A DNA stretch of 64,000 nucleotides from CAZWDL01 sp964632995 (GCA_964632995.1 CAZWDL010000008.1:1-64000); one strand, 5' to 3'. Numbered from the stretch's first letter, positions 1-14,856 are shown. The notes: generated by a model from the letters alone, not told the origin. Program-made: numbers and translations.

Positions 1-16
1 TCCAAAATTTTGCAAT

Positions 17-36
17 TGTCAGGGTTAACCCTGACA
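17..36. promoter_or_regulatory. Perfect 20-bp palindrome upstream of AraC-type gene
   Basis: Positions 17-36 read TGTCAGGGTTAACCCTGACA, which equals its own reverse complement. The core GGGTTAAC (22-29) recurs at 106-113, closer to the gene start at 163. Such a symmetric site plus a repeated core is what a regulator operator looks like, but binding by the adjacent AraC-type protein is only inferred. Confidence 0.4.
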
Positions 37-77
37 CAAATGTTTGAAAATCAAAAATTTTCGATCATTTGTCGTCA

Positions 78-102
78 TTATTCATGGACTTACCATGAAT
101 AA
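78..102. promoter_or_regulatory. Inverted repeat (10-bp arms, 5-nt loop) upstream of AraC-type gene
   Basis: TTATTCATGG (78-87) and CCATGAATAA (93-102) are perfectly complementary around the loop ACTTA. The site lies between the palindrome at 17-36 and the gene start at 163. It could be an operator or an RNA hairpin at the end of a gene lying off the left edge. There is no clear T-run after it. Confidence 0.3.
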
Positions 103-162
103 TCCGGGTTAACAGGCGACGTATGCCCGGAAGCGACCCAATCACTTAAATTAAGTGCTCAG

Positions 163-945
163 ATGAAAATAATGTTTACCTCTCTCAGCCTTGTCTCATC
201 AGGAATTTCGCATCCGGTAACCCTGTCTGTCAACACACCTGTGTATCGAAATCTCCTTAATGGCTTGTTTGCCGGTTCGCTGTTGACCAACGTCTTTTTC
301 ATTTTTTGGATCATATTATCCGCTCCGGTCACGGAAGCGTTTGTCATACCGGGATGGTGCTTGGTCCTGATGCTCTTATTCCTGCCAATCGTTCTCATTT
401 TTTTGAAACGGGGTCGCCATTGGGGTGAAAAAGCGTTCGGGCAGGCTGGTTCGTCAACGATCAACCACAGGTGCGCAAGAGTAGATAAGAAAGCCTCCTC
501 CTACTGGTTATCGGAGCAGGAAGCCCGGCAGCTCCGGGAAAAAGTGGACCGGTATCTGTGGCGCGAAAAACCTTTTCTCAAAAAGGGCTACTGTGTGGAT
601 GAGCTGGCAGAAGCTGTCGGCGCCTCCCGCCACAAACTGGCGGCCTGCTTTACGCAAGCCTACGACGCCAATTTCAACGAAGTGATCAACCGGCGGCGAA
701 TCGAATACGGAGTGGCGGAAGTGGAGCCGGAGAACTGGGAACGCTATACCATGGAAGGCATGGCCTGCCATCTCGGATTCGGCAGCCGTTCGACTTTTAC
801 CAAATCCTTTAAAAGGGTAACGGTTATGACGCCGTCGCAATACCGGCGCCGCCATCTGTCCGGGACCAGGCAGGGCTCCGCCTGTCGCCGTACATTACCT
901 GCACCTGTCAGGACCGGACAAGCCAGGCAATGCCAAGCGGTATGA
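163..945 (+). CDS. AraC-family transcriptional regulator with N-terminal membrane segments
   Basis: This 260-residue protein has two hydrophobic segments (about residues 31-54 and 61-81) followed by a C-terminal AraC-type DNA-binding region. The first helix-turn-helix is near residues 143-164 and the second near 198-222, ending in the family signature PSQYRRR (224-230). Membrane-anchored AraC regulators are common in Bacteroidota, usually with a longer sensor (often seven membrane helices), so this one looks short at the N-terminus. The last ~30 residues are a low-complexity basic tail. It is a single gene with dyad symmetries upstream (17-36, 78-102). The target genes are not known; the secreted sulfatase immediately downstream is a possible one. 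Confidence 0.85.
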   Translation: MKIMFTSLSLVSSGISHPVTLSVNTPVYRNLLNGLFAGSLLTNVFFIFWIILSAPVTEAFVIPGWCLVLMLLFLPIVLIFLKRGRHWGEKAFGQAGSSTINHRCARVDKKASSYWLSEQEARQLREKVDRYLWREKPFLKKGYCVDELAEAVGASRHKLAACFTQAYDANFNEVINRRRIEYGVAEVEPENWERYTMEGMACHLGFGSRSTFTKSFKRVTVMTPSQYRRRHLSGTRQGSACRRTLPAPVRTGQARQCQAV

Positions 946-1134
946 TAGGTACCGGGCTTTTGATTTGAAAGCCGAATTAGTGAATAATGAACTCCATTCT
1001 CATCTCAGGGCGCCTTTTTATATGTGCAAATTGCTTCCGGATGGTTTTACGAATTGGCGCCCGCTTTTATAAAAGAAAATCAAATTGCGATCTCGCTGTA
1101 TTATTTAAATAATTTCTTCATTAAAACATCCCAA

Positions 1135-2673
<1,539 letters not shown>

Positions 2674-2900
2674 GAATTAGTAGTTGCACAAGTCATCCCG
2701 AATTTTCGGGTATTTAGCCTTTGGGTACTGGTTTTTCACTATTCAGGGCAAAAACCGGACCCTTTAGAATTTTTCAAAAATTCGGGATGACTCATATCGC
2801 CGGCCCCTAACCGCCACAGTGCGATAGGATGCATGGATCGGCAGAAAGAAGCTCTTAAATTTATATTCCTTCTCAATTGATAATCACAAATGGACCCATC

Positions 2901-3950
2901 ATGAAGATCTACAGCCGCACAACCGGTTTGCTTGTTCTTTTCCTCGCGCTCTGTTATTTTCAATCCTGCACCTCCAATACGGAAACCGATTCCGCGACCT
3001 CCGCTCAGGCGGAGGCGCCGGTGGCGAATACTGACCCGCTGCCCTCCTGGAATGAAGGAGCTACTAAAAATGCCATCATCAGCTACGTAAAAGAGGTGAC
3101 CGACCCGGCAAGCGCCAACTTTATCGAAGTCGCCGACCGCATCGCCACCTTTGACAATGACGGCTGCCTGTGGAGCGAGCAGCCCATGTATTTCCAGCTG
3201 GCTTTTGCGATCGACCGCATCAAAGCCATGGCGCCGGAACACCCTGAGTGGAAAGACGAGCAACCGTTCAAGGCGCTTCTGGAAGGCGACCTGAATGCAG
3301 CGCTAGCCGAAGGGGAACACGCTATTCTGGAAATTGTGATGACCACACATGCCGGCATGACCGCCGAGGCCTTCGACAATACGGTAAAGGATTGGTTGAC
3401 CACAGCCGTGCATCCGAAGACGGGAAAGCCTTACAATGAAATGATCTTTCAGCCGATGGTGGAATTATTGCAGTATCTCAGGGCGAATGACTTCAAAACG
3501 TTTATCGTCTCCGGAGGCGGGGTCGACTTTATGCGGGCCTGGGCAGAGGAAGCCTACGGCATTCCCCCGGATCAGGTGGTCGGCAGCTCCGGCAAAGTCA
3601 AATACGATGTCGTAGACGGAACGCCCCGGTTAGTTAAGCTCCCCGAGCTCAATTTTATCGATGATAAGGAAGGTAAGCCGGTGGGTATTCACCAATACAT
3701 CGGTAAACGCCCGGTTTTCGCGGCGGGCAATTCCGACGGCGACTACGCCATGCTCCAATGGACGACCACGGGAACCGGCTACCCGCGCTTCGGTATGCTG
3801 GTTCATCATACAGATGCGGACCGCGAGTGGGCTTACGACCGCGAATCGCACGTTGGTCGCCTCGATAAAGCCCTGGACGATGCGGAGCAATACGGTTGGG
3901 TCGTCGTGGATATGAAAAACGATTGGAATGTGATCTATCCGTTTAACTGA
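2901..3950 (+). CDS. HAD-superfamily phosphatase-like lipoprotein
   Basis: This 349-residue lipoprotein has the lipobox YFQSC (Cys23) and an HAD hydrolase fold. Motif I is FDNDGCLW (Asp85 and Asp87), motif II is the Ser in IVSGGG, and motif IV is GNSDGDYAML. It resembles the phosphoserine-phosphatase-like branch of HAD proteins found near sulfatases in Bacteroidota. ATG 2901 is preferred over the upstream TTG at 2877 because the lipoprotein signal starts there. It is probably periplasmic or in the outer membrane; the substrate is unknown. It lies between the intact sulfatase and its truncated copy, so a role in the same catabolic process is plausible. Confidence 0.85.
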   Translation: MKIYSRTTGLLVLFLALCYFQSCTSNTETDSATSAQAEAPVANTDPLPSWNEGATKNAIISYVKEVTDPASANFIEVADRIATFDNDGCLWSEQPMYFQLAFAIDRIKAMAPEHPEWKDEQPFKALLEGDLNAALAEGEHAILEIVMTTHAGMTAEAFDNTVKDWLTTAVHPKTGKPYNEMIFQPMVELLQYLRANDFKTFIVSGGGVDFMRAWAEEAYGIPPDQVVGSSGKVKYDVVDGTPRLVKLPELNFIDDKEGKPVGIHQYIGKRPVFAAGNSDGDYAMLQWTTTGTGYPRFGMLVHHTDADREWAYDRESHVGRLDKALDDAEQYGWVVVDMKNDWNVIYPFN

Positions 3951-4081
3951 GAATAACTGAATTTGGGAAGGCAAAATAAACTGTCCGGGATTATGTTTTC
4001 ACTCAATTCACAGGTGTGAATAGGATATTTTCCCGGAGATTAGAAATAATTTGAATCATTCATTCACTAAAACCATCCCAA

Positions 4082-4426
<345 letters not shown>

Positions 4427-4538
4427 AATACAACCTGATATAATGTTCAGACACTTTGTCCCTTCACATTAGTTGGTTCAAATCATTTCATCACTACTTC
4501 CTCATAATGCAAAAAAGGGAAGCTAATACCCGAGCAGT

Positions 4539-5171
4539 ATGCCTCAAATTATGTCCTTTCATCTGCCATTTTTCAGGAGCCTTCCTGTGTTGACAGGCCT
4601 GTTGCTGATTAGCGGCTTCCTTACAGCCCAGCATGCGCCGGAGGCCGGCCATGCCGCTGCAAATGCCGAAGAGGCCTTTCATCCCCATCATTCCCTGTCT
4701 GTCCTGATCGGACACACAAATGTCCGGGAGGGTGTGCGGGAGGGGAGTAAAAAGTGGCTGACGCTGCCCTCCTGGGGGCTGGATTATAATTTCATTTTTC
4801 ATTCGCGCTGGGCGGTGGGGCTGCACACGGATATCATTCTCGAGGAATTTTTGGTGGAAACGCATCTGGAAGGCGGCGAAGAGGGTGAGGTGATCGAGCG
4901 AAATTTTCCCATGGCGCCGGCGCTGATGGCGATGTACAAGCCGAAGCGCTACTGGTCGTTTCACCTGGGAGCCGGGATGGAATTCACCGATGGCGACAGT
5001 TTCTTTTTAAACAGGGTTGGAGTGGAATACTCTGTGGAGATAGCCAACCGCTGGGAGTTCCTGGCCACCGTTCAGTACGATTTCCGCTACAACGCGTACG
5101 ATACCTATATGCTTGGAATAGGCGTCGCCAAAGTGTTCGGCGGGCATCACGCCGCCGGCCAGGCGGAATAA
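4539..5171 (+). CDS. Exported hypothetical protein, probable small outer-membrane beta-barrel
   Basis: This 210-residue protein has an N-terminal signal sequence ending near FLTAQHA (ATG 4551 is an equally good start). A His-rich stretch follows, then alternating aromatic and polar strands such as WGLDYNFIFHSRWAVGLHTDI and FLATVQYDFRYNAYDTYMLGIGVAKVF. The terminal strand pattern and length suggest an 8- to 10-strand outer-membrane barrel. I do not recognise a named family. It stands alone between the sulfatase pseudogene and the next sulfatase; the His-rich region could bind metal, but that is a guess. Confidence 0.65.
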   Translation: MPQIMSFHLPFFRSLPVLTGLLLISGFLTAQHAPEAGHAAANAEEAFHPHHSLSVLIGHTNVREGVREGSKKWLTLPSWGLDYNFIFHSRWAVGLHTDIILEEFLVETHLEGGEEGEVIERNFPMAPALMAMYKPKRYWSFHLGAGMEFTDGDSFFLNRVGVEYSVEIANRWEFLATVQYDFRYNAYDTYMLGIGVAKVFGGHHAAGQAE

Positions 5172-5177
5172 TAACGG

Positions 5178-5306
5178 ATGGAAGACCCGACTACGGCGAC
5201 AGTGACTTTAAAATGGAATGTTAACGTCAATTACGACAACCGCCCGGTGGAGGGCGCCACGGAGATCGACTACGTGCTGCAGTCAGGATCGGGGTGGGAA
5301 TGGTAG
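5178..5306 (+). other. Short possible ORF or gene remnant
   Basis: An ATG at 5178 opens 42 codons (beginning MEDPTTATVTLKW) ending at TAG 5304. Composition is protein-like (beta-rich), but there is no signal peptide or recognisable domain. It begins 6 nt after the preceding stop. It could be the tail of a lost secreted protein or a chance ORF. Confidence 0.2.
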
Positions 5307-5737
5307 AACTAGTGCCTCCGGCAATTTATGCTTGACAGACCACTAGCACACAATTGACTGACAACTTTTACTGGTCACGAAGACTTAATAATTAGTTTTC
5401 ACTAAATTTGAAAAACAGTCAATTGGTTTGTTCCTTCACCACCTGCCCGAATTGAAAATCCGGCTGATACGCACCTAAATATCCTCAAATACCACTAAAC
5501 CTGTTTCCAAGTTTGTGATGTTCCAATCTTTTTTGTGGTTCGGCGATCATTGATTGTGGAAGACTTCTATTATCTTTTACCCACCAGGCTGAGAACTGCC
5601 ACATAGATATTGAAAATTTAGTTCCGGGGTAGATTTGAAACCAGGAGGCCCTGGGAAAGAGCCTCCTGGTGAGACACCGTAATCCGGCAGTTCTGGACGG
5701 ACGAAAAAATGCGTTTAAATATATAAAAATATAATTT
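5307..5737. other. Intergenic region with one palindromic repeat
   Basis: No gene is visible here. The stretch is AT-rich at both ends and carries a copy of a 29-nt hairpin repeat at 5641-5669 that also occurs at 21536 and 23521. A T-rich stretch just before ATG 5738 probably holds the promoter of the sulfatase. Confidence 0.5.
5641..5669. repeat. 29-nt hairpin repeat, copy 1 of 3
   Basis: The arms CCAGGAGGC and GCCTCCTGG flank a GGGAA-centred loop. Related copies lie at 21536-21564 and 23521-23549, and the similarity extends some 15 nt upstream (a TAGATTTGAAA-like block). All three lie close to sulfatase genes, either before a start or after a stop. Confidence 0.7.
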
Positions 5738-7159
5738 ATGAAAATCTGCCAGTCACTCATCATCATCTTCTTTCTCACATTCAGTTTGCTATCCTGCACC
5801 AGCGAAAAGGCGCAGGAGTCGGACGTCCCGGGAGCCGCGCCGGGGGAAAGCCGTCCCAACGTCGTTATCATCTTCCTCGATGACTCCGGCTGGGCCGATT
5901 TTGCGCCTTTCGGCACGGAGCTGATCGAAACCCCCGCCGTATCGGCGCTGGCTTCGGAGGGCCGCCGGTTTCAGAATTTCTACGTCCCCCAGGCCGTCTG
6001 CTCCGCTTCCCGCTCGGCGCTGCTGACCGGATGTTATCCCGGGCGGACGAAAGTGTTCGGCGCCCACGGTCCCAAGGCGCGGGGGCTGGAGCCCGACTTC
6101 GCCACCATGGGCGAGGTATTCCGATCGGCCGGTTATAAAACTGCCGTCTTCGGCAAGTGGCATTGCGGCGATCAGCCCGATACGCGCCCGCCCGCCCGCG
6201 GTTTCGATGAATCCTGCGGGCTCATGTACTCCAACGACATGTGGAAGCACCACCCGGAAAATCCGGAATACTGGGGCAAGTATCCCATTCAATTCTGGAA
6301 AAACGGCGAAGTGACCATCGAAGATGTATCAAAAGAGGATCAGAAGAATCTCACCAAATGGTATACCGAGCACGCCGTCGATTTCATCAACCGGCAACGC
6401 GAAGAACCTTTCTTCCTGTACGTTCCCCATTCCATGCCGCACGTGCCCTTGTTCTGCAGCGAGGAATTCGAGAGGAAATCGGGTAAGGGATTATACGCCG
6501 ATGTCATCATGGAACTCGACTGGTCGGTCGGACAGATCACGCAGGCGCTGGAGGACAACGGACTGGAAGAGGAGACCATCGTCATCTTCACCTCCGACAA
6601 CGGCCCCTGGACTTCCTACGGCAACCACGCCGGCTATACGCCCTTCCGGGAAGCCAAAGGCACTTCTTTTGACGGCGGCATCCGCTCCGCCTGCATTATC
6701 AAATATCCCGGGCAGCTGGAGGCCGGCAGCACCTCCACCGCCGCCTTTTTCTCGATCGACCTGCTGCCCACGCTCTGTCATCTGACGGGCGCGGCTTTGC
6801 CGGAGAACGAGATCGACGGGAAAAACGTCTGGGACCTGATCCGCGGGGTGGAAGGCGCCGAAAATCCGCATGATTATTACGCGATTTCCAACGGTTCCCG
6901 TTTTGAGGGTATTATGAGCGGCGACGGCGCCTGGAAACTCCACCTGCCGCACCCCTACCGCACCCTGCGCGAGCCGGGTTTCGACGGCGCCGCCGGCCAA
7001 TACGATCAGGCGCAGATCGACACCGCGTTGTTCCGGATGGAAATAGACCCGTTCGAAAGCCGGAATGTGATGGCGCGGTATCCGGAAGTGGCGGAGCAGC
7101 TGCTGAACTACGCGGCTGCGCACCGGGAGCGGTTCTACGAGGAGGCGCTGGCGGATTAG
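5738..7159 (+). CDS. Sulfatase lipoprotein (type I, formylglycine)
   Basis: This 473-residue lipoprotein has its lipobox cysteine at Cys20 (SLLSC). The alkaline-phosphatase-like sulfatase fold is shown by FLDDSGW near residue 47, the formylglycine site Cys88 in CSASR, GKWHCG, and the Ca-binding-site motif TSDNGPW. It probably removes sulfate from an extracellular glycan at the cell surface. Its sequence group differs from the secreted arylsulfatase at 1135 (CTAGR type), so the two should differ in substrate. A helicase gene follows 23 bp downstream on the same strand, close enough for co-transcription, though no functional link is evident. Confidence 0.93.
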   Translation: MKICQSLIIIFFLTFSLLSCTSEKAQESDVPGAAPGESRPNVVIIFLDDSGWADFAPFGTELIETPAVSALASEGRRFQNFYVPQAVCSASRSALLTGCYPGRTKVFGAHGPKARGLEPDFATMGEVFRSAGYKTAVFGKWHCGDQPDTRPPARGFDESCGLMYSNDMWKHHPENPEYWGKYPIQFWKNGEVTIEDVSKEDQKNLTKWYTEHAVDFINRQREEPFFLYVPHSMPHVPLFCSEEFERKSGKGLYADVIMELDWSVGQITQALEDNGLEEETIVIFTSDNGPWTSYGNHAGYTPFREAKGTSFDGGIRSACIIKYPGQLEAGSTSTAAFFSIDLLPTLCHLTGAALPENEIDGKNVWDLIRGVEGAENPHDYYAISNGSRFEGIMSGDGAWKLHLPHPYRTLREPGFDGAAGQYDQAQIDTALFRMEIDPFESRNVMARYPEVAEQLLNYAAAHRERFYEEALAD

Positions 7160-7182
7160 TATCACCACGAACAGCACAACCT

Positions 7183-11595
<4,413 letters not shown>

Positions 11596-11605
11596 CCGGA
11601 ATGAT

Positions 11606-11636
11606 GACAGGCGGCGCCTTCCCGGCGCCTCCTGTC
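11606..11636 (+). terminator. GC-rich hairpin directly after helicase gene
   Basis: Arms of 13 nt (11606-11618 and 11624-11636) pair with one mismatch around the loop TTCCC; the core is GGCGCC. It has no T-run, so factor-independent termination is uncertain. The same hairpin recurs right after the stop codon of the gene ending at 59042. Confidence 0.5.
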
Positions 11637-11922
11637 TTCATGACCGAAAGGAAGAAATCTGAGAAATCTTACCCGGATTTTCGACAGAGGCGCAAATAGA
11701 ATTCCTTTATCCAAAGAAAAAGAAGAATACCGGAACAGCTGATTTCTTAAATCTCCTCCACGATTGGCCGGCGAACGGCAAATAGCGAGCAGCGAATAGC
11801 AAGACGTCAGACTTTTTCGATGATTAAAGCAGAAGCACCTGTTTTCACCGGGTCTCTTTGTCTGCCTTCATGAACTCTCCGTTGTTGTTTTTTTGTTATC
11901 TTTAAAAGCAAATCTTGAAGAT
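11637..11922. other. Intergenic region
   Basis: No gene is visible. It contains a short run of GCGAACGGCAAATAGCGAGC-like sequence of the interspersed kind at 11770-11805. Near the right end is the promoter-like box TATCTTTA (11897-11904), 19 nt before the next ATG; a very similar box precedes the paralogous gene at 17301. Confidence 0.4.
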
Positions 11923-12333
11923 ATGGCAAGTGAATCCATCAATTCTCCGGTAAGTATCGATCTTCAGGCTATCCTTGACGGGATTGCCCGCTTGGATATA
12001 GATACGCTAGAGTCATTTGCAGAGCGGGTAAATACGATTGTGGCCCAAAAGAAATCAGCTCACTTACCGAAAAGAGAGGCGGAGCTTATCCGAAAGATTA
12101 ATGAAGGATTGCCGGATGAGATTCAGCGTCGATATCGTATTCTTTTGTCAAAAGCACAAGAGGAGACCTTAACCGAAGAAGAACATGAGGAAATGTTGGA
12201 GCTGGTCCCGGTTGTGGAATCCAAAGATGCAGAGCGGTTGGAGTATTTAGTGGAGTTAGCTCAGGTAAGAGGTAGTTCTGTCGATGAAGTGATGAAGCAA
12301 TTGGGAATAACACCGCCCTCGCATGTCCAGTAG
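11923..12333 (+). CDS. Small helical hypothetical protein upstream of HNH nuclease
   Basis: This 136-residue protein (ATG 11923; an in-frame TTG lies 10 codons earlier) is mostly helical and charged, with a coiled-coil-like stretch rich in Glu around LTEEEHEEMLELV. No catalytic motif is visible. It overlaps the following HNH nuclease gene by 11 nt, so the two were translated together. A paralogous pair lies at 17301-17590. The constant pairing of a small acidic helical protein with an HNH nuclease suggests a partner, or perhaps an antitoxin, but I know of no experimental support. Confidence 0.6.
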   Translation: MASESINSPVSIDLQAILDGIARLDIDTLESFAERVNTIVAQKKSAHLPKREAELIRKINEGLPDEIQRRYRILLSKAQEETLTEEEHEEMLELVPVVESKDAERLEYLVELAQVRGSSVDEVMKQLGITPPSHVQ

Positions 12334-12751
12334 GTATATTCCAAAAGAGATTAAAATCACCGTCAAGAATCGTGCAAAAGGAAGATGCGAGTATTGCAAG
12401 AGTCTGGCCAAGTATAGCACGTAACCTTACGTAAATGAACATATCATTCCGTTGGCCAAAAACGGAAAATCAGAAATGGATAACTTGGCCTATTCCTGCG
12501 GCGGATGTAATAACCATAAATACACTAAAATAGAAGCTGCAGATCCGGTAGATGGTATCATCGTGCCTTTATTTAATCCCCGGAAGGATGATTGGAATAA
12601 CCACTTTGGTTGGGATGAAGAATTCCTCGAAGTTATTGGATTAACGCCTACGGGGAGAGCTACAGTAAATTCTTTGCATCTAAACCGTCCTGAGTTGGTT
12701 CATCTTCGAAGGATCACGAAGCTTACTGGAGAACATCCTCCTTCAGAATAG
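12323..12751 (+). pseudogene. HNH endonuclease gene with an in-frame stop
   Basis: The frame starting at ATG 12323 reads MSSRYIPKEIKITVKNRAKG followed by RCEYC, the first Cys pair of an HNH nuclease. It meets TAA at 12422-12424 (codon 34) and continues in the same frame with NEHIIPLAKNG, DNLAYSCGGCNNHK and a conserved C-terminal part to the stop at 12751. All HNH motifs (CxxC, HII, N, CxxC, NHK) are intact, so a single base change (for example CAA or CAG to TAA or TAG) would explain the break. It is a recent pseudogene or a sequencing error. It is translationally coupled to the small helical gene before it. Confidence 0.85.
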
Positions 12752-12856
12752 CCGATATGGGCGAATTTCGAATCAAGGCGGAGGCGCTCCCCGGGCTGCC
12801 GAAGCTCAGGCAAGAGATACATTGGAAACTAGAATAGTCGAATAATTGAAAAGGAG

Positions 12857-14035
12857 TTAGACCCTTTCGATTATGAGAGCGGAGGCGCCCCCACCCCCAT
12901 TACACAAGGTCGCCATGCCCAATTTCCCCTCCTTCTGCCGCAGCACATTCGTCAGGGTACACACGATGCGCGAGCCCGAGGAGCCCAGCGGGTGGCCCAG
13001 CGAGACGCCGCCGCCGTACACGTTGAGTTTTTGTTCATCCACTTCCAGGTCTTTGGCGAAAGCCATGGGCACCACGGCGAAGGCCTCGTTGACCTCCACG
13101 TAGTCCATATCTTCCATCTTCAGGCCGGCGCGTTTCAGCGCTTTCGGCGCCGCCAGGGTAGGGGCGGTGGTGAACCACAGCGGATCATGGGCCGCGTCGG
13201 CGAAACTGACGATGCGAACCAGGGGTTTCAGGCCCAGTTCTTCCATCTTTTCTTTGCTGACCAGCACGAGGGCAGAAGCGCCGTCGTTAATGGTCGAAGC
13301 ATTGGCGGCGGTGACGGTGCCGTCTTTGGAGAAGGCGGGGCGCAGTTGGGGGATTTTGTCAAAATCGACGCGCTTGTATTCCTCGTCTTCATCGACCACT
13401 TTCGGATCCCCCTTGCGCTGGGGAACTTCCACGGGGACGATCTCATCCTTAAACCAGCCCTTGCCGGTAGCTTCGGCGGCGCGCTTGTAGGAGCGCATGG
13501 CGTATTCGTCCTGCGCCTCGCGCGAGAAGCCGTACTTTTCGGCAGTCTTATCGCCCGAGACGCCCATGGACACGTGGTCGTAGGCGTCGACCAGGCCGTC
13601 GCGGGCCAGACCGTCGACCAGCTCGCCGTTGCCGTACTTGTAGCCCCAGCGGGCCTTGGGCACGTAAAAGGGGATATTGGACATCGACTCCATGCCGCCG
13701 GCCACGATGATGTCGTTATGGCCCAGCATAATGCTCTGCGCGCCGAACATAATGGCTTTCATGCCGGAAGAGCACACCTTATTAACGGTGGTGCAGGGCA
13801 CGGTTTGGTTTAGTCCGGCGCCGAGGGCCGCCTGCCGCGCGGGCGCCTGCCCGAGATTGGCGGAGACGACGTTGCCCATAAAGACTTCTTCGACGTCGGA
13901 GGCGTCGACCTTTGCGTGCTTCAGCGCGCCCTTGATAGCAGTACTGCCCAGTTCGGTAGCGGATAGCGAGGCGAATGCGCCGCCAAAGCTGCCCATCGGC
14001 GTGCGTACGGCGGAAACGATGAATACTTCTTTCAT
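12857..14035 (-). CDS. Acetyl-CoA C-acetyltransferase (thiolase)
   Basis: This 392-residue thiolase condenses two acetyl-CoA to acetoacetyl-CoA, or runs the reverse in fatty-acid and ketone metabolism. The catalytic residues fall at the classical positions: Cys88 in NKVCSSGMKA, His348 in GHPLGSSG and Cys378 in CNGGGGAS, with NEAFA before the His. Its length is standard for the biosynthetic (AtoB/PhaA-like) class. It is a cytoplasmic enzyme standing alone on the minus strand. Nothing else of the pathway is in the window, so its direction in vivo cannot be read here. Confidence 0.95.
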   Translation of the reverse strand: MKEVFIVSAVRTPMGSFGGAFASLSATELGSTAIKGALKHAKVDASDVEEVFMGNVVSANLGQAPARQAALGAGLNQTVPCTTVNKVCSSGMKAIMFGAQSIMLGHNDIIVAGGMESMSNIPFYVPKARWGYKYGNGELVDGLARDGLVDAYDHVSMGVSGDKTAEKYGFSREAQDEYAMRSYKRAAEATGKGWFKDEIVPVEVPQRKGDPKVVDEDEEYKRVDFDKIPQLRPAFSKDGTVTAANASTINDGASALVLVSKEKMEELGLKPLVRIVSFADAAHDPLWFTTAPTLAAPKALKRAGLKMEDMDYVEVNEAFAVVPMAFAKDLEVDEQKLNVYGGGVSLGHPLGSSGSRIVCTLTNVLRQKEGKLGMATLCNGGGGASALIIERV

Positions 14036-14386
14036 GATCGTGTGGTGATTTTTGTTGGTTAGGAGCTTGAACTTATCCGGATGAAGTTTCCAATAAATTG
14101 TAAAGGGAGGGCATTTTTGGATGCTAAGTAGATCCTAAGTGGATGCCCTCGTCCAATTTTTGAAACTTCAACATGGGATACCGGTTTTGTCAGCGAATTT
14201 ACGCTATTACTACAACATCAACGGCGCTAATGTTTGGTTTTTGGAAAAAGGGGAGGGGAGGAAGGAACGATTTTTAGGCGCAGGGTGTTTGTTGTTTGAA
14301 ATTGGTTATCAGGCAAATACAAGCGGTCCTGGAATACCCATGACTTTGTCTTTTCTCCACTTTTATAGGAAAAAAGCAAAGCGGGG
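14036..14386. other. Intergenic region between thiolase and tRNA gene
   Basis: No gene is supported. An open frame beginning at 14139 runs into the tRNA and intron and has no protein features. The left part would hold the thiolase promoter (minus strand). Confidence 0.4.
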
Positions 14387-14417
14387 TTGCATCTTTCCAA
14401 AAACACGCTTATATTTG
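14387..14417 (+). promoter_or_regulatory. Bacteroidota-type promoter for tRNA-fMet
   Basis: TTG at 14387-14389 and TATATTTG at 14410-14417 are separated by 20 nt. This fits the Bacteroidota consensus TTG / TAnnTTTG for the primary sigma factor. The tRNA begins 13 nt after the -7 box. Confidence 0.8.
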
Positions 14418-14430
14418 CACACCTTAACAT

Positions 14431-14815
14431 CGCGGAGTGGAGCAGTTGGTAGCTCGTCGGGCTCAAGATTGCGGTCTCCTGAAACTATGATCCTGCCTTA
14501 CACGAGGTAAGATCAGGGTCCTGAAAGCAGGACTATCACGAGTTCGCTTGGGCTGTCCCGCGCAGAAATGCCGGGATGAACATTCGTCAAATTCGGGGAA
14601 GCCTGTAGTGTGGTAATCCCGAGCCAAGCCCTGAAGTCTTGTACTTCAGGGAAGGTGTAGAGACTTGATGGCGAACACCTACCTTCCGGAACTAACCGGA
14701 ACACGGTGAAGAGAAAGTCCAGACTGCCAAACCCTGACGATAAATGTCAGGGGCAGCGAAAGCTGTAGGAGTACGCATAACCCGAAGGTCGCAGGTTCGA
14801 GTCCTGCCTCCGCTA
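14431..14815 (+). tRNA. tRNA-fMet(CAU), interrupted by a group I intron
   Basis: The exons are 14431-14463 (33 nt, ending at U33) and 14776-14815 (40 nt, starting at the first anticodon base). Joined, they fold into a normal tRNA: acceptor CGCGGAG/CTCCGCT, D-arm, anticodon stem TCGGG/CCCGA with loop CTCATAA, T-arm GCAGG/CCTGC with TTCGAGT. Initiator identity is shown by the unpaired C1 with U72 and the three G-C pairs beside the anticodon loop. CCA is not encoded. If this is the only initiator tRNA gene, translation depends on the intron splicing. Confidence 0.92.
14464..14775 (+). ncRNA. Group I intron (subgroup IC3-like) in tRNA-fMet
   Basis: The 312-nt insert lies between U33 and C34. The 5' exon ends in U and the intron ends in G, as group I splicing requires. 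An internal guide GGTCT near the 5' end (about 14473) can pair with exon GGGCT, giving the U-G pair at the splice site. The core elements resemble bacterial tRNA introns such as that of Azoarcus: AAATTCGGGGAAGCC (14589-14603), GAGCCAAGC, GTGTAGAGACTTGATGGC (from about 14655) and GAAGAGAAAGTCC. It has a GAAA-loop hairpin near the 3' end. There is no homing-endonuclease frame. Confidence 0.9.
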
Positions 14816-14821
14816 CTAAGT

Positions 14822-14856
14822 AACCCTCATAATCGGCTAATTATGAGGGTTTTTTG
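14822..14856 (+). terminator. Rho-independent terminator of tRNA-fMet
   Basis: A perfect 12-bp stem (14822-14833 with 14840-14851) closes a 6-nt loop and is followed by a run of T. It begins 7 nt after the tRNA end. Confidence 0.9.

Noticed and set aside
14139..14510. 123-codon open frame on the plus strand
   Set aside because: It runs through the tRNA promoter, the tRNA exon and into the intron, and has no protein-like features.
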